Assembly (NCBI RefSeq): GCF_018704125.1
Contig: NZ_JAGTIS010000003.1
Location: 248,001-312,000 of the forward strand
Length of the DNA: 64,000 nt
Direction of reading: 5' to 3'
Source of the DNA: Metapseudomonas boanensis
GTDB taxonomy: Bacteria; Pseudomonadota; Gammaproteobacteria; Pseudomonadales; Pseudomonadaceae
Shown: in pieces, positions 30,829 to 42,600 of the stretch
Layout: every line of letters starts with the position of its first letter
How positions within the stretch are numbered: position 1 is the stretch's first letter
Notes under the pieces: model-generated
What the model saw: only the letters and a program-made list of their open reading frames with translations
The model's database searches: none
What the model was told of the DNA's origin: nothing
Program-made: the position numbers and the translations under genes

Positions 30829-31553
30829 TGGCGACCCTCAAAGCCCAGCATCTGGCCAAAAGCTACAAGAACCGGCAGGTGGTACGCGACGTCAGCGTCT
30901 CGATCGATAGCGGCCAGATCGTTGGCCTGCTTGGCCCCAACGGTGCGGGCAAGACCACGTGCTTCTACATGATCGTGGGCTTGGTCAAAGCCGACCAGGG
31001 CCGGGTGCTGATTGACCATCAGGACGTCACCCACCAGCCCATGCACGGCCGCGCCCGCGCCGGTATTGGCTACCTGCCGCAGGAAGCCTCGATCTTCCGC
31101 AAGCTGAGCGTTGCCGACAACATCATGGCAATCCTGGAAACCCGCAAGGACCTGGACCGCGCCTCCCGTCGCAAGGAACTGGAGAGCCTGCTCCAGGAAT
31201 TCCACATCAGCCATATCCGCGACAATCTTGGGATGAGCTTGTCCGGCGGTGAGCGACGCCGGGTGGAAATCGCCCGAGCGCTGGCCACGGCCCCGAAGTT
31301 CATCTTGCTGGACGAGCCCTTCGCGGGGGTCGACCCAATCTCAGTGGGTGACATCAAGCAGATCATCCACCACCTCAAGGCCAAGGGAATTGGTGTGCTC
31401 ATCACGGATCACAATGTCCGCGAGACTCTGGATATCTGCGAGACTGCGTATATCGTCAGCGATGGCCAGCTGATCGCCGAGGGTGATGCCGAAGCAATCC
31501 TGGCCAACCAGTTGGTGAAGGAAGTCTACCTGGGCCATGAATTCCGTCTGTAG
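30828..31553 (+). CDS. lptB: LptB, LPS export ATPase
   Basis: 241 residues. Walker [15 protein letters not shown]-loop [12 protein letters not shown], signature [15 protein letters not shown], Walker [14 protein letters not shown], switch His in [12 protein letters not shown]. All typical for LptB, the motor of LptB2FG. It is followed by rpoN, an arrangement conserved in proteobacteria. Confidence 0.97.
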   Translation: MATLKAQHLAKSYKNRQVVRDVSVSIDSGQIVGLLGPNGAGKTTCFYMIVGLVKADQGRVLIDHQDVTHQPMHGRARAGIGYLPQEASIFRKLSVADNIMAILETRKDLDRASRRKELESLLQEFHISHIRDNLGMSLSGGERRRVEIARALATAPKFILLDEPFAGVDPISVGDIKQIIHHLKAKGIGVLITDHNVRETLDICETAYIVSDGQLIAEGDAEAILANQLVKEVYLGHEFRL

Positions 31554-31614
31554 CCCGACAACCGATCTGTAAGGACGGGTTGCGAGAGCTAGGAAAATCC
31601 TTCAAGGTCAGGCA

Positions 31615-31671
31615 TATAATTTGCTTCCTGGTGGCGCTTCGGCGCCCTGTAGTGGATGGCGCGTGAGCGCC
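31615..31671 (+). promoter_or_regulatory. TATAAT and twin tetraloop hairpins in the rpoN leader
   Basis: TATAAT at 31615-31620 is a possible -10. Two small hairpins follow: GGCGC-TTCG-GCGCC (31633-31646) and GGCGC-GTGA-GCGCC (31658-31671). They share the same stem and have UUCG and GNRA-type loops, both unusually stable. Because the stems are identical, alternative pairing between them is also possible. They sit 28-66 bases upstream of the rpoN ATG. Confidence 0.5.
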
Positions 31672-31698
31672 GGCGAATAAGGTGCTAAGCCCCCTGCC

Positions 31699-33195
31699 AT
31701 GAAACCATCGCTAGTCCTAAAGATGGGCCAGCAGCTGACGATGACTCCGCAGCTGCAACAGGCCATCCGCCTACTCCAACTGTCCACCCTCGATCTGCAG
31801 CAGGAGATCCAGGAGGCACTGGAATCCAATCCCATGCTGGAACGACAGGAGGATGGCGAAGATTTCGACACCTCCGACCCCATGGCTGAAGGCGAGCAAC
31901 TGACCAACACCTCCACCCAGGAGTCCAGCTTCCAGGAATCCAGCGTCGAGGCTAATGCCGAAGCTCTGGAAGACGGCGAATGGCATGAACGCATCCCGAG
32001 CGAACTGCCAGTCGACACTGCCTGGGAAGACGTCTACCAAACCAGCGCGAGCAGCCTGCCTAGTAACGACGACGATGAGTGGGACTTCACCTCCCGCACG
32101 TCTGTCGGCGAAAGCCTGCAAAGCCATTTGCTGTGGCAGCTGAACCTCGCTCCGATGTCGGATACCGACCGGCTGATCGCCGTCACGCTCATCGACTGCA
32201 TCAACAACGATGGCTACCTGGAAGAGTCGCTTGCGGACATTGCCGAAGCCTTCGACCCGGAACTCGAGATCGAGCTCGACGAGATCGAAGTGGTGCTGCA
32301 CCGCATCCAGCAGTTCGAGCCCGCCGGCATCGGTGCCCGCGACCTGCGCGAATGCCTGCTGCTGCAACTGCGCCAACTGCCGGTGAAAACCCCCTGGCTG
32401 AGCGAAGCGCAACGCCTTGCGGGCGACTACCTGGACCTGCTGGGCAATCGCGACTACAGCCAGCTGATGCGCCGCATGAAGGTCAAAGAGGATGAGCTGC
32501 GCCAGATCATCGAATTGATCCAGGGGCTCAACCCGCGCCCAGGCTCGCAGATCGAGGCCAGCGAACCGGAATACGTCGTTCCCGACGTCATCGTGCGCAA
32601 GCACAACGAGCGCTGGTTGGTGGAGTTGAACCAGGAAGCCGTGCCACGCCTGCGGGTCAACCCCCATTACGCAGGTTTCGTCCGCCGCGCAGACTCCAGC
32701 GCCGACAATACCTTCATGCGCAACCAGCTTCAGGAAGCCCGGTGGTTCATCAAGAGCCTGCAGAGCCGGAACGAAACCCTGATGAAGGTCGCCACGCAGA
32801 TTGTCGAGCATCAGCGTGGGTTCCTCGAATACGGTGACGAGGCAATGAAGCCACTCGTGCTGCACGACATCGCCGAGGCGGTAGGGATGCACGAGTCGAC
32901 GATCTCCCGGGTAACCACCCAGAAATACATGCACACACCGCGCGGAATCTACGAGCTGAAGTACTTCTTCTCCAGCCACGTAAGTACTTCCGAAGGCGGT
33001 GAGTGCTCATCCACAGCGATCCGCGCGATCCTCAAAAAGCTGGTCGCAGCGGAAAATCCGAAAAAGCCGTTGAGTGACAGCAAGATCGCTGGTTTACTGG
33101 AAGCACAGGGTATCCAAGTGGCGCGTCGCACAGTCGCCAAGTACCGCGAATCCCTTGGGATCGCGCCTTCCAGCGAACGGAAGCGACTGATGTGA
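31699..33195 (+). CDS. rpoN: RNA polymerase sigma-54 factor
   Basis: 498 residues. Region I is Gln/Leu-rich ([29 protein letters not shown]), the acidic region II spans about residues 50-125, then the core-binding domain, an HTH ([20 protein letters not shown]) and the RpoN box [12 protein letters not shown] near the C-terminus. It directs polymerase to -24/-12 promoters with enhancer-binding activators, for nitrogen use, motility and many transport genes. Leads rpoN-hpf-ptsN-rapZ-ptsO. Confidence 0.98.
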   Translation: MKPSLVLKMGQQLTMTPQLQQAIRLLQLSTLDLQQEIQEALESNPMLERQEDGEDFDTSDPMAEGEQLTNTSTQESSFQESSVEANAEALEDGEWHERIPSELPVDTAWEDVYQTSASSLPSNDDDEWDFTSRTSVGESLQSHLLWQLNLAPMSDTDRLIAVTLIDCINNDGYLEESLADIAEAFDPELEIELDEIEVVLHRIQQFEPAGIGARDLRECLLLQLRQLPVKTPWLSEAQRLAGDYLDLLGNRDYSQLMRRMKVKEDELRQIIELIQGLNPRPGSQIEASEPEYVVPDVIVRKHNERWLVELNQEAVPRLRVNPHYAGFVRRADSSADNTFMRNQLQEARWFIKSLQSRNETLMKVATQIVEHQRGFLEYGDEAMKPLVLHDIAEAVGMHESTISRVTTQKYMHTPRGIYELKYFFSSHVSTSEGGECSSTAIRAILKKLVAAENPKKPLSDSKIAGLLEAQGIQVARRTVAKYRESLGIAPSSERKRLM

Positions 33196-33278
33196 AGCAG
33201 AATTGAGCCACGCCAAAGTGTTCCGGTGGCAGGCCCGTTAGCCTGTCTCATATACACGGGCAATAAGGAGAAAGCGGT

Positions 33279-33587
33279 ATGCAAGTCAACATCAGTGGAC
33301 ATCAACTGGATGTGACCGACGCCCTGCGCAACTATGTTGTCGAGAAGTTCGAACGACTGGAGCGCCACTTTGACCGCATCACCAATGTTCAGGTGATCAT
33401 GCAGGTGGAGAAACTCAAGCAACAAATTGAAGCTACCCTTCACGTTGCCGGCGGCGAAGTCGTTGCCAACGCGGAGCACGAAGACATGTACGCCGCCATA
33501 GACCTGCTCACTGACAAACTTGATCGCCAACTGATCAAACACAAGGAAAAGCAGCTTCACCGCCAGCAGGGCGCCACGGCCCGCTGA
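33279..33587 (+). CDS. hpf: Ribosome hibernation promoting factor, short form
   Basis: 102 residues, S30AE fold of the short HPF type (MQVNISGHQLDVTDALRNYV, RHFDRITNVQVIMQVEK, AEHEDMYAAIDLLTDKLDRQL). It binds the 30S decoding region in stationary phase. AAGGAG lies 8 bases before the ATG. The 83-bp gap from rpoN suggests a possible internal promoter. Confidence 0.95.
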   Translation: MQVNISGHQLDVTDALRNYVVEKFERLERHFDRITNVQVIMQVEKLKQQIEATLHVAGGEVVANAEHEDMYAAIDLLTDKLDRQLIKHKEKQLHRQQGATAR

Positions 33588-33596
33588 CCCTCCCCT

Positions 33597-34061
33597 ATGA
33601 TCCGACTTGAGCAAATCCTGACCCCCGGCCGTTCCCTCGTGAACGTGCCGGGCGGCAGCAAGAAACGCGTCCTCGAACAGATTGCCAACCTGGTCGCTCG
33701 CGACCTTCCCGAACTCGATGGTCAGGACATCTTCGAAAGCCTGGTATCGCGGGAAAAGCTCGGCTCCACGGGCTTTGGTAACGGTATCGCCATCCCCCAT
33801 TGTCGGCTGACCGGCTGCAACTCGCCGATCAGCGCAGTGTTGCGCCTGGACGCCCCTGTAGACTTCGACGCCATCGACGGCGCGCCGGTGGACCTGCTGT
33901 TCGTATTGCTGGTTCCAGAAGCCGCTACCGATGAACACCTTGAATTGCTACGCCAGATCGCCAGCATGCTGGACCGCAGCGATGTTCGCGATCGCCTGCG
34001 CCATGCAACGGACAGCGCCGACCTGTACAAGGTAGTCGTGGACGTCCAGAGCGGACGCTAG
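33597..34061 (+). CDS. ptsN: PTS IIA-Ntr protein
   Basis: 154 residues, EIIA-fructose/mannitol type fold. The phospho-acceptor His68 lies in NGIAIPHCRL. It ends the PtsP-PtsO-PtsN phosphorelay and signals nitrogen/carbon state through protein interactions, not sugar transport. It is 9 bp after hpf and 9 bp before rapZ. Confidence 0.96.
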   Translation: MIRLEQILTPGRSLVNVPGGSKKRVLEQIANLVARDLPELDGQDIFESLVSREKLGSTGFGNGIAIPHCRLTGCNSPISAVLRLDAPVDFDAIDGAPVDLLFVLLVPEAATDEHLELLRQIASMLDRSDVRDRLRHATDSADLYKVVVDVQSGR

Positions 34062-34070
34062 GACTGTGCA

Positions 34071-34928
34071 ATGCGCCTGATCATCGTCAGCGGCCGCTCC
34101 GGCTCGGGGAAGAGCACGGCTCTCCACGTGCTCGAAGACAACGGCTTTTATTGCATCGACAACCTGCCGGCAGGCCTCCTGCCCGAGCTTGCTGAGCGGG
34201 CGTTTCTGCACACTGAGCTGCTCGAGCCGAAAGTCGCCGTCTCGATCGATGCCCGCAACCTGCCGAGCCAGCTGAAACGCTTCCCCGAGTTGCTCGCTGA
34301 AGTCCGGTCGCGCTATATCCAGTGCGATGTTCTCTACCTAGACGCCGAAGACGAGGTACTGCTCAACCGGTTCTCTGAGACGCGCAGGCGCCACCCACTG
34401 ACCGACGACAACCGCTCCCTGGCCGAAGCGATAGGTGACGAGACAACGTTGCTCGCCCCAATTGCTGACCTAGCAGACCTGCGCATCGACACCACCCGGC
34501 TCAACCTCTATCAGCTACGGGACAGCCTGAAGCTACGCCTGCTGAACCAGCCAGAACCGGGTACCGCCTTCCTGGTCGAGTCGTTCGGTTTCAAGCGCGG
34601 CATGCCAGTAGATGCAGACCTGGTGTTCGACGTGCGCTGTTTGCCGAACCCCTATTGGAAGCCGGAACTACGCGACCACTCTGGCCTGGAACAGCCTGTG
34701 GCCGATTACCTCGCAGCGCAGCCGGATGTCGAGGAAATGTACCAGGACATCCTTGCGTACCTGAACAAATGGCTGCCGCGTTTTGCCGCCAGCAACCGGG
34801 CTTATGTCACCATCGCCATTGGTTGCACGGGCGGCCATCATCGCTCGGTCTATGTTGCCGAACGTTTGGGCGCAGCCTTGAAGCCTACCTTGAAGAACGT
34901 CCAGGTTCGCCACCGCGACCTCAGCTAG
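34071..34928 (+). CDS. rapZ: RNase adapter protein RapZ
   Basis: 285 residues. Walker [27 protein letters not shown] and Walker B-like [24 protein letters not shown] in the N-terminal part, and the C-terminal domain with [18 protein letters not shown] and [19 protein letters not shown]. In E. coli RapZ binds glucosamine 6-phosphate and targets GlmZ RNA to RNase E. The target RNA in Pseudomonas is not evident from this window. Confidence 0.95.
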   Translation: MRLIIVSGRSGSGKSTALHVLEDNGFYCIDNLPAGLLPELAERAFLHTELLEPKVAVSIDARNLPSQLKRFPELLAEVRSRYIQCDVLYLDAEDEVLLNRFSETRRRHPLTDDNRSLAEAIGDETTLLAPIADLADLRIDTTRLNLYQLRDSLKLRLLNQPEPGTAFLVESFGFKRGMPVDADLVFDVRCLPNPYWKPELRDHSGLEQPVADYLAAQPDVEEMYQDILAYLNKWLPRFAASNRAYVTIAIGCTGGHHRSVYVAERLGAALKPTLKNVQVRHRDLS

Positions 34929-34944
34929 AAGGATGAACGCCGCG

Positions 34945-35217
34945 ATGCCCGCCTGTGAAATCACCATCATCAACAAACTGGGTCTGCACGCCCGAGCGGC
35001 CGCCAAGTTCGTTGGAGTTGCCGGGCGGTTTCCCTGCCAGATCCGCGTTGGCCGCTCACCGGAAAGCCTGGTTGATGGCAAGAGCATCATGGCCGTAATG
35101 ATGCTGGCCGCGGGCAAGGGCACCCCGATCCACCTCCACACCGAAGGCGAGCAGGATCATGACGCCCTGGACGCGCTGGTGGAGTTGATCAACAACAGGT
35201 TCGACGAAGGGGAATAG
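34945..35217 (+). CDS. ptsO: NPr, HPr-like phosphocarrier of the nitrogen PTS
   Basis: 90 residues from the ATG at 34945; the ATG at 34933 directly abuts AGAAGG and is less likely. HPr fold with phospho-His15 in INKLGLHARAAAKF and the conserved DGKSIMAVMMLAAGKG. It passes phosphate from PtsP to PtsN. Last gene of the rpoN cluster. Confidence 0.95.
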   Translation: MPACEITIINKLGLHARAAAKFVGVAGRFPCQIRVGRSPESLVDGKSIMAVMMLAAGKGTPIHLHTEGEQDHDALDALVELINNRFDEGE

Positions 35218-35264
35218 GAAGCGAAAGCCGGCAAACCTTCGCCCCCTGCAATCAGTGGTACACG

Positions 35265-36611
35265 CTAGCTACCCGCTACCGTCATTCGCTCGATCAGTAC
35301 CGAGCCAGTGCGAATGTTCCCGCGCAACTCCAGATCATTCCCCACAGCCACAATCTGGCGGAACATGTCCTTCAGGTTGCCAGCAATGGTGACTTCCTGC
35401 ACCGGGAACTGAATCTCTCCGTTCTCCACCCAATAGCCGGCAGCACCGCGCGAGTAGTCGCCGGTGACCATGTTCAAGCCTTGCCCCATCAGCTCGGTCA
35501 CCAACAGGCCCCGCCCCATGCGACGCAGCAGCGATGCCTGGTCTTCCTGGCCGTGGCTGACAAAGAGGTTATGCACGCCACCTGAGTTAGCGGTGCTCGG
35601 CAGGCCCAGCTTCCGGCCGGAATAGGTCCCCAGGATGTAGGACACCAGTTCGCCCTTTTCGACGAAGGGTTTGGCATAGGTGGCCAGCCCGTCATTATCG
35701 AAAGCTGCACTGGCCATGGCGCGCGGGATGTGCGGACGCTCATCCAGGATCAGCCACTCGGGGAACAGGCGCTGTCCGAGCGCGCCCTCGAGGAAAGACG
35801 ACTTGCGATAGAGGTTTCCGCCAGAAATCGCCGAGAGGAAGCTCCCGAACAATCCCGTGGCCAACTCCGCCGCGAACAACACGGGCACTTCGCAAGTCGG
35901 TACCGGGCGGGCGCCCAAACGGCTCACAGTGCGTTCCGCAGCGCGGCGACCAATACTGGCAGGGTCCGCGAGCAGGGTACCCAGGCGATTGACGTCGTAC
36001 CAGTAGTCGCGCTGCATCTGACCTTGGTTCTCTGCGATCATGACGCAGCTCAGACTATGTCGCGTGCTGGCATAGCCACCGACAAAACCATGACTATTAC
36101 CATAGACGCGACAACCTTGATGGGTATTCAGAGTCGTGCCGTCTGCATTGCTGATCCGCGAGTCAGCCTCGAAAGCTGCCGTTTCGCAGATTAGCGCCTG
36201 CTCGACTGCCTGCTCCGGACTAATGGACCAGGGGTGATAAAGATCGAGGTCCGGGAGGTCACGCGCCATCAGCGCGGCGTCCGCCAAACCGGCGCACTCG
36301 TCCTCGGACGCATGCTTGGCAATGGCCAGGGCTGCGGCGACTGTCTCGCGAATCGCGTCTTCGCCGCTGGCCGAAGTGCTGGCCGAGCCCTTGCGCTGCC
36401 CGACATAGAGGGTGATGCCGAATCCCTGGTCACGATTGAACTCGACTGTTTCCACTTCACCCTGGCGAACCGTCGTGGAAAGTCCCTGTTCCACCGAAAC
36501 AGCCACCTCGCACTCGCTGGCACCCTGGCGCCGAGCCTCGGCAAGAATACGCTCGACCCGTGCCTGCAGTTCCGGCAAGGCCTCTGGGCCGACCACTTCT
36601 ACTTCACTCAT
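35265..36611 (-). CDS. pmbA: TldE/PmbA metalloprotease subunit
   Basis: 448 residues from the ATG at 36611, with GGAG five bases upstream; a GTG two codons earlier is possible. Family core: GYWVENGEIQFPVQEVTIAGNLKDMF and the TNSGGVHNLFVS-type segment. It lacks the HExxxH zinc motif, as expected for the inactive partner of TldD. The TldD/E heterodimer trims peptides such as microcin B17 and CcdA. darP and tldD follow on the other side. Confidence 0.95.
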   Translation of the reverse strand: MSEVEVVGPEALPELQARVERILAEARRQGASECEVAVSVEQGLSTTVRQGEVETVEFNRDQGFGITLYVGQRKGSASTSASGEDAIRETVAAALAIAKHASEDECAGLADAALMARDLPDLDLYHPWSISPEQAVEQALICETAAFEADSRISNADGTTLNTHQGCRVYGNSHGFVGGYASTRHSLSCVMIAENQGQMQRDYWYDVNRLGTLLADPASIGRRAAERTVSRLGARPVPTCEVPVLFAAELATGLFGSFLSAISGGNLYRKSSFLEGALGQRLFPEWLILDERPHIPRAMASAAFDNDGLATYAKPFVEKGELVSYILGTYSGRKLGLPSTANSGGVHNLFVSHGQEDQASLLRRMGRGLLVTELMGQGLNMVTGDYSRGAAGYWVENGEIQFPVQEVTIAGNLKDMFRQIVAVGNDLELRGNIRTGSVLIERMTVAGS

Positions 36612-36753
36612 AGCCACTCCAGTTCACAAAATCTTTTAAGCGAGGGGCGCACAAGCGCGTCCCCGCGATTTCCGCCCACAGGCGGCGCCAGTCGGGCCGG
36701 ACAACGGGCGTCCGACTGGTTATCATGGCGGCGTTTCCCATTGGACCACCCCC

Positions 36754-37275
36754 ATGTCTGAATTCTTTGACGACGACTTCTCCGGAGAGAAGAGTAAATC
36801 CCAGATCAAGCGCGAGCTGCATGCCCTGCAGGATCTCGGCGAGCGCCTGACCACCCTCAAGCCGGACGTACTGGCCAAGCTACCGCTGACCGACGCCTTG
36901 CAGAAGGCTCTGGCGGAAGCGCCCAAGCACAAGGCCCACATTGCCCGCAAACGGCACATCCAGTACATCGGCAAGCTGATGCGCGAACAGGACATCGATG
37001 CCATCGTCGGCCTGATCGACCAGCTCGACAGCTCCACTCGCCAGTACAACGAGCGTTTCCATGGCCTGGAGCGCTGGCGCGATCGACTGATCGAGGGTGG
37101 TGACGCGGCGCTTGAAAGCTTCGTCGCCGAATACCCCGAGACCGATAGACAGCACCTGCGCGGCCTGATCCGTCATGCCCAGCACGAAGCGGCCCACAAC
37201 AAACCACCGGCAGCCGCGCGCAAAGTGTTCAAGTACATTCGCGACCTGGACGAAGCCAAGCGCGGACTGCGTTAA
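36754..37275 (+). CDS. darP: Ribosome-associated protein DarP (YjgA)
   Basis: 173 residues, DUF615 family ([75 protein letters not shown]). DarP binds late 50S assembly intermediates near the peptidyl-transferase centre. It stands between convergent tldD and divergent pmbA, an arrangement conserved in Pseudomonas. The ribosome site is weak. An 8-bp inverted repeat CCAGTCGG/CCGACTGG lies in the leader region. Confidence 0.92.
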   Translation: MSEFFDDDFSGEKSKSQIKRELHALQDLGERLTTLKPDVLAKLPLTDALQKALAEAPKHKAHIARKRHIQYIGKLMREQDIDAIVGLIDQLDSSTRQYNERFHGLERWRDRLIEGGDAALESFVAEYPETDRQHLRGLIRHAQHEAAHNKPPAAARKVFKYIRDLDEAKRGLR

Positions 37276-37293
37276 ACCCATCAGGGGCCTTCA

Positions 37294-38736
37294 TCAGGCC
37301 CCCGTCCCTCCTACCGTGATCGCATCGATCTTCAGCGTAGGCTGCCCTACGCCCACAGGTACCGACTGCCCATCCTTGCCGCAGGTACCAACGCCGCTAT
37401 CCAGCGCCAGGTCATTGCCGACCATGGAGACTCGGCTCATCGCCTCAGGACCATTGCCGATCAAGGTCGCGCCTTTCACGGGTGTAGTGATGCGACCGTT
37501 CTCGATCAGATAGGCCTCGCTGGTGGAAAACACGAACTTGCCGCTGGTGATATCCACCTGGCCTCCACCGAGGTTGGCGCAGTAGATGCCCCGCTCCACC
37601 GATGCGATGATTTCTTGTGGATCGCTCTCACCGGCCAACATGTAGGTATTGGTCATACGCGGCATCGGCAAGTGCGCGTAGGACTCCCGACGGCCGTTGC
37701 CCGTGCGAGCCACACCCATCAGCCGGGCATTGAGTTTGTCCTGCATGTAGCCTTTGAGCACACCGTTTTCGATCAGCGTAGTGCACTGGGTAGGGGTGCC
37801 TTCATCATCCATGCTCAGCGAGCCGCGGCGGAATGCCAGGGTGCCGTCGTCGACGATGGTGCAGAGGCTCGAAGCCACCTTCTCGCCAATTCGTCCGCTA
37901 TAGGCCGAGCTTCCCTTGCGGTTGAAATCACCTTCCAAGCCATGGCCGACCGCTTCGTGAAGCAGCACGCCAGACCAGCCGGCGCCCATGACCACAGGCA
38001 AGGTACCCGCCGGTGCGGGAACGGCTTCCAGGTTCACCAGCGCCTGGCGAAGAGCTTCGCGTGCGTAGCCCATGGCCCGGTCCTCCTGAAGGAAGTAGCG
38101 ATAATCGGTGCGACCGCCGCCGCCATGACCACCGCGCTCGCGTCGACCATTCTGCTCGACGATGACGCTGACGTTGAATCGAACCAGTGGTCGTATATCG
38201 GCCCCCAGACTGCCGTCACTGGCGGCGATCAGGATTCGTTCCCAGACCCCGGCCATGCTGACGGTGACCTGCTTGATGCGAGGATCCAGAGCACGGGTCG
38301 CTGCGTCTACGTTCTTCAGCAGCTCTACTTTTTCCGCGCGACTGATGACCTCCAGCGGGCTGCTGGAATCGTACAAACGAGTCACCTGCGGCGTAGCGAA
38401 CGCCTGAACCCGGCCCTCCTGGCCAGCCCGAGAGATCGAGCGGGCCGCCCGCGCAGCTTGGCGCAGCGCCTCGGCAGTGATCGCGTTGCTGTAAGCAAAA
38501 CCGGTCTTCTCACCGGACTGGGCACGCACGCCCACACCTTGATCAAGGTGGAAACTGCCCTCTTTGACGATGCCGTCCTCCAGCACCCAGGATTCGGACA
38601 CCTGCCCCTGGAAGTACAGGTCGGCGGCATCGATGCCCGGCCCGGCCAACTCACCGAGGATCGCCGGCAACTGCTCGATGCTGAGGTCACCGGGCGCCAG
38701 CAAGTGAACGCTGACGGCTAACAGAAGGTCGCTCAT
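37294..38736 (-). CDS. tldD: TldD metalloprotease
   Basis: 480 residues. The zinc-binding motif [12 protein letters not shown] (HExxxH) is at about residue 260, preceded by [12 protein letters not shown]. The C-terminal part has [25 protein letters not shown]. It is the catalytic partner of PmbA. The start overlaps the end of the nitrilase-family gene (ATGA), so they are probably co-transcribed. Confidence 0.96.
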   Translation of the reverse strand: MSDLLLAVSVHLLAPGDLSIEQLPAILGELAGPGIDAADLYFQGQVSESWVLEDGIVKEGSFHLDQGVGVRAQSGEKTGFAYSNAITAEALRQAARAARSISRAGQEGRVQAFATPQVTRLYDSSSPLEVISRAEKVELLKNVDAATRALDPRIKQVTVSMAGVWERILIAASDGSLGADIRPLVRFNVSVIVEQNGRRERGGHGGGGRTDYRYFLQEDRAMGYAREALRQALVNLEAVPAPAGTLPVVMGAGWSGVLLHEAVGHGLEGDFNRKGSSAYSGRIGEKVASSLCTIVDDGTLAFRRGSLSMDDEGTPTQCTTLIENGVLKGYMQDKLNARLMGVARTGNGRRESYAHLPMPRMTNTYMLAGESDPQEIIASVERGIYCANLGGGQVDITSGKFVFSTSEAYLIENGRITTPVKGATLIGNGPEAMSRVSMVGNDLALDSGVGTCGKDGQSVPVGVGQPTLKIDAITVGGTGA

Positions 38737-39587
38737 AACTTCTCCGTTCGCGCCGGCCCAGGAGTGGCCGGCGTCATGAATCGTCTATGGGTACTCACCG
38801 GCATGCGCTGACGTATCTCCGCCTGCTCCGCTGCATTCCGGCTGGCCAGCAGCACCGCCTCGCCCTGGGCCTGTTCGGCCAGTACCCGGCCCCAGGGATC
38901 AACGATGGCCGAATGGCCGAAGGTTTCACGTGGGCCGGGATGGACACCACCTTGCCCCGCTGCCAGCAGGTAGCACTGGGTTTCGATGGCCCGAGCTCGC
39001 ACCAGCACCTGCCAATGGGCCGCGCCAGTCACCGCAGTGAATGCTGAGGGCGCGCTGATCAGCTCAGCACCAGCCTCGCGCAGTGCGCTGTAGAGTTCGG
39101 GGAAACGCAGGTCATAGCAAACTGTCAGTCCCAGCCGTCCAACGGGCGTATCTGACACGACCACGTCCGCGCCATGGGCATAGTCGTCGGACTCTCGGTA
39201 ACGGCCCCGGTTATCGCTGACATCCACATCGAACAAGTGAATCTTGTCATAACGCGCAACCCGCTCCCCCTGCTCATCCACCAACAGGGAACAGGCGTTG
39301 GGTTTATCCTGCGGCCGCCGGTCAGGCGGCAAGGGCAGGGTTCCGGCCACTATCCACAGGCGCAGGTCCCGCGCCGCCTGCCTCAGCCAAGGCAGAATCG
39401 GCCCATGCCCTTCCGCTTCGGCCCGGCCCAGTTCGGTCAGGTCTCGTCGCCCCATGGCGCTGAAGTTCTCGGGCAATACCGCCAGGCGTGCACCACCTTC
39501 GGCGGCCTGCTCCAACAACCGGCGGGCACTGGCAAGGTTGGCCAGCACATCGTCCTGGCTGACCATTTGAATCACGGCAAGGGACAT
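38733..39587 (-). CDS. Carbon-nitrogen hydrolase (Nit1-like deaminated glutathione amidase)
   Basis: 284 residues from the ATG at 39587 with GGAG 8 bases upstream; ATGs further upstream lack a ribosome site. The Glu-Lys-Cys triad appears in [20 protein letters not shown] and [15 protein letters not shown]. This subgroup includes NIT1, which hydrolyses deaminated glutathione as a metabolite-repair step; that specific role is inferred from subgroup similarity. Between yhdP and tldD. Confidence 0.9.
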   Translation of the reverse strand: MSLAVIQMVSQDDVLANLASARRLLEQAAEGGARLAVLPENFSAMGRRDLTELGRAEAEGHGPILPWLRQAARDLRLWIVAGTLPLPPDRRPQDKPNACSLLVDEQGERVARYDKIHLFDVDVSDNRGRYRESDDYAHGADVVVSDTPVGRLGLTVCYDLRFPELYSALREAGAELISAPSAFTAVTGAAHWQVLVRARAIETQCYLLAAGQGGVHPGPRETFGHSAIVDPWGRVLAEQAQGEAVLLASRNAAEQAEIRQRMPVSTHRRFMTPATPGPARTEKL

Positions 39588-39643
39588 CGTGCGCTCCGAC
39601 TGGGACATAAAGGGCATGCTAACCCAAGCGGCGGCAGCTCGCT

Positions 39644-42600
39644 TCAACGAGCTTTTTCAAAAGGCTTGATGAAGGTGATTTTGGGGTCCTTCCACGAACC
39701 TTCAACCCTGTACTGAACGCTGGCAACGCGCGCCACCCTGTCGCCCAGCAATTTGTCCACAACGAACAACGCTCCCCCAATGGCTGGCGCACCGACGATC
39801 AGCGCGGCCAATGGCAGGTTGTTGGTCACGGGCAGGGTGACCAGCAGATTGGCGTCGATGCGGTCACTGGCCAGGTCCAGGGTGCCGTCCAGCTCCAGGC
39901 CGCTCGAGGGGCCTTCCAGAGTGATCGGATTGCGGGTCACGAAGCGCCCCTCGCTCCCCATCAGAAGCCCCTTGACCCGGTCGTAGGCGAGTCCCTTGCC
40001 GAGCAGGTCGGAAAAGTCCAGGCGCAATCTACGGCCGATCGAGTTGAAATTGAGCAAACCAAAAACCCGCAAGGCTTGGGCGCCACCTTCGACTTCGGCG
40101 AACTGCCCCTTGTGCAAGCTGGCATCCAATGAACCTGAGTAGCGCTTCAGACTGACCCAGGCGGGGGAGCCGGGCCAGCGCCCATCGGCATCAAGGCGGA
40201 AGCGCTCGCTGGTAGCCGTGGGTGCGAAGTTCCAGGCCTTGAGCACATCCGCCAGGTTCTTGCCCTCCAGGCGCCCCCGGTACCAGGAGCTGCTGGCCCC
40301 AACGGCACCTTCCCAGCCTGCCGCGCCAGTAATCCGCAGCCCTTTCAGTGAAAGATCCAACTCGTTGAAGGCAATCCCCTTCGGGTTCGGTCGGGCCTTG
40401 AACGACCAGGCACCGAGTACAGCATCACCCAGGATGACCTGATCGATGTGTACATCCAGCGACGGTACTCCGCGCGGGTCAACCGAGGCGAAGGGATCCG
40501 GTTTGGCCTCTGCTTCAGCTTCGCTTGCCGGCGGCTTAGGGAAGCTCAGGCGCCGCAGCCTGACGTCAATTGGGGCATCCTTGGCATCTGGGAGTTTGAT
40601 CTGCCCATCAAGCCTCGCACTGGCCAAGCCCAGCCGCCAGCCCTCGGGGTCCCGCGCCAAGTCAGCATTGAGGTCCTCCAGGATCAGGCCAAAGCCGCTG
40701 AACCGCCCAATTTCCAGCTCGGCACCACTCAACAGGCGGGCGGTGGAGGCCCCATCAGCCGGCGCATACTGCTTGGCCACCGCCATCCAGGCATCGGCAT
40801 CCAATTCATCCAGGCGCCCACGCACGCGCAGCCCCTTGCCCGTGGGCAGGCGCGCCGCTCCGCCGCCAAGACGCAAGACACCTCGAGAATCGTTGAACTT
40901 GCCGGGGGGGGCGGCCAGGACGAGGCTGGCGACGCCCGCGTAATCCAACCAGTAACGACGCTCATCGCCATCAAGCGTCATGCGCCACTGGGTGTCACGA
41001 ACCTCGTCAGCCGCCTTGCCCAAAGGAGCAGGCAGATCAATCGCCAAACCTTTGAGGGACGAGTCGATGCGTAGCTGGCTGTCCTTTCCATCAAGGCTCA
41101 GGTTGAGGCTGTAAGGCACGGCCCCCGAAGCAGGTAACGCTTGCGTGACCCCAAGCCAGGTCGTGAGGTCCTTCAGTGCGATCTGGCCATTGGCCAGGAT
41201 GCGCGTCCGCGCACGGCCGTTGGAACCCTCGGCCTGCGCCTTGGCGCGGACTTCACGGCCAAAAACCTGGGCACGAATATCTGAGGCACTCAGCCCGCTG
41301 GCGGTGTCGTAGCGGAAAGCCCCTCTCAGCTGGCTGAATGCCAGCTCAGGGCGCGCAATTTTCAATTGGGCATCACGCGTTTTCAGATCGACCACCACCC
41401 TGGGCGCCTGCCCTTTAGCCAAGGGAATGTCCAGCTTGAGCGTTCCGGACAGCGGCCCCTGGCCTTGCCAGCCGGAGAAAATCGGCGCGGTGCCGATGGG
41501 CGCGTCCTGGAGAACTTTCAACCCATCGGTGAAACTGCTCTCCAGTTCGGCATCCAGGTCGAGCCTCGGGACCTGTCCCGGCTCGACGTGGGGCACATTG
41601 GCTTCAGCATTGCTCACCCGGGTGTCGAGGATTCGCCCGGCTGGGAGCACGATCCGGACGCCGGTGTCTTCGATGAACACATTGCCCTTCGCCTCGCGCA
41701 AGACCGGCCAGCCAGGCTGGTAGGCCAACTCGGCGTCATGCACTTTGAAAAACAGGCTGAGAGAGCGTGCTTCCGGCTTTGCATCGCGCGACAGCGAGCC
41801 CTGGTATTGGAAGAATCCTTCGTCTACAGCACCGGAACGAATCGCCTCTTTCAGCCATTTGGCCAATGCCGGGCTGAGCCCGGGCGACAAGGTCGGCAAA
41901 TACTTCTCGGTATAAGTGGCGTCACCATCACGGAGCCCCACCCGCAAGTCCATGTAGTCCTCAGCGAGGGGGTCGCGCATCAGGCGGATCAGCATGTCCC
42001 CGGCGATGCGCCCCTCATCGCCGACCACTTGCATATAAGGGCTGGCCAGGGTGAAAGCTTCATCATCCAGATGCCACGTCAGACGCGCTCGAGCCTTCTG
42101 GTAACGCCAGGGTTTAGGAAACAGGTGATCAAGGTGCAAGGCGAAATCATTGGCGTCCAGGCGCAGTTCGCCTTGCTCCAGGTTTCCGCTGACGCTGCCA
42201 CTGACATTCTCGGCAGCCGGCGCACCACGGTAGGCGTCGACCCCCACCGCTGAAAGATTGCTGCTGAAGAGCAGACGCTCGGGTCCGACGACTTCGGGGC
42301 GATAGGTCAGGCTCAGGTTACGCAGCGACCCGCGGGGCTTGAGCCCGCCCAACGCAGCGGCGACCTGCTCGGGCAGAGGTGCAAGGGCGCTGATGACAGG
42401 CTGCAAGGGGATGAGATCCAGGCGGTCGGCTGCCACTTGCCACTCGGCCTGGGGCCCCGCCCTGTGTTGGAGGTTGACGTTGACCTCGCCCCAGCGCTGC
42501 TTGCCAACACTTACCGCGAGGGAGTCGAGCAGGACTTGGAAGCCCTCATCCGTGCGGGTGTAATAGGCATTCACGGCAAAGTTCTGCAAGGCCACCGCCT

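Noticed and set aside
33227-33242. Possible sigma-54 promoter (TGGCAGG...TTAGC) before hpf
   Set aside because: The spacing between GG and GC is 11 instead of 10, and the -12 element is poor.
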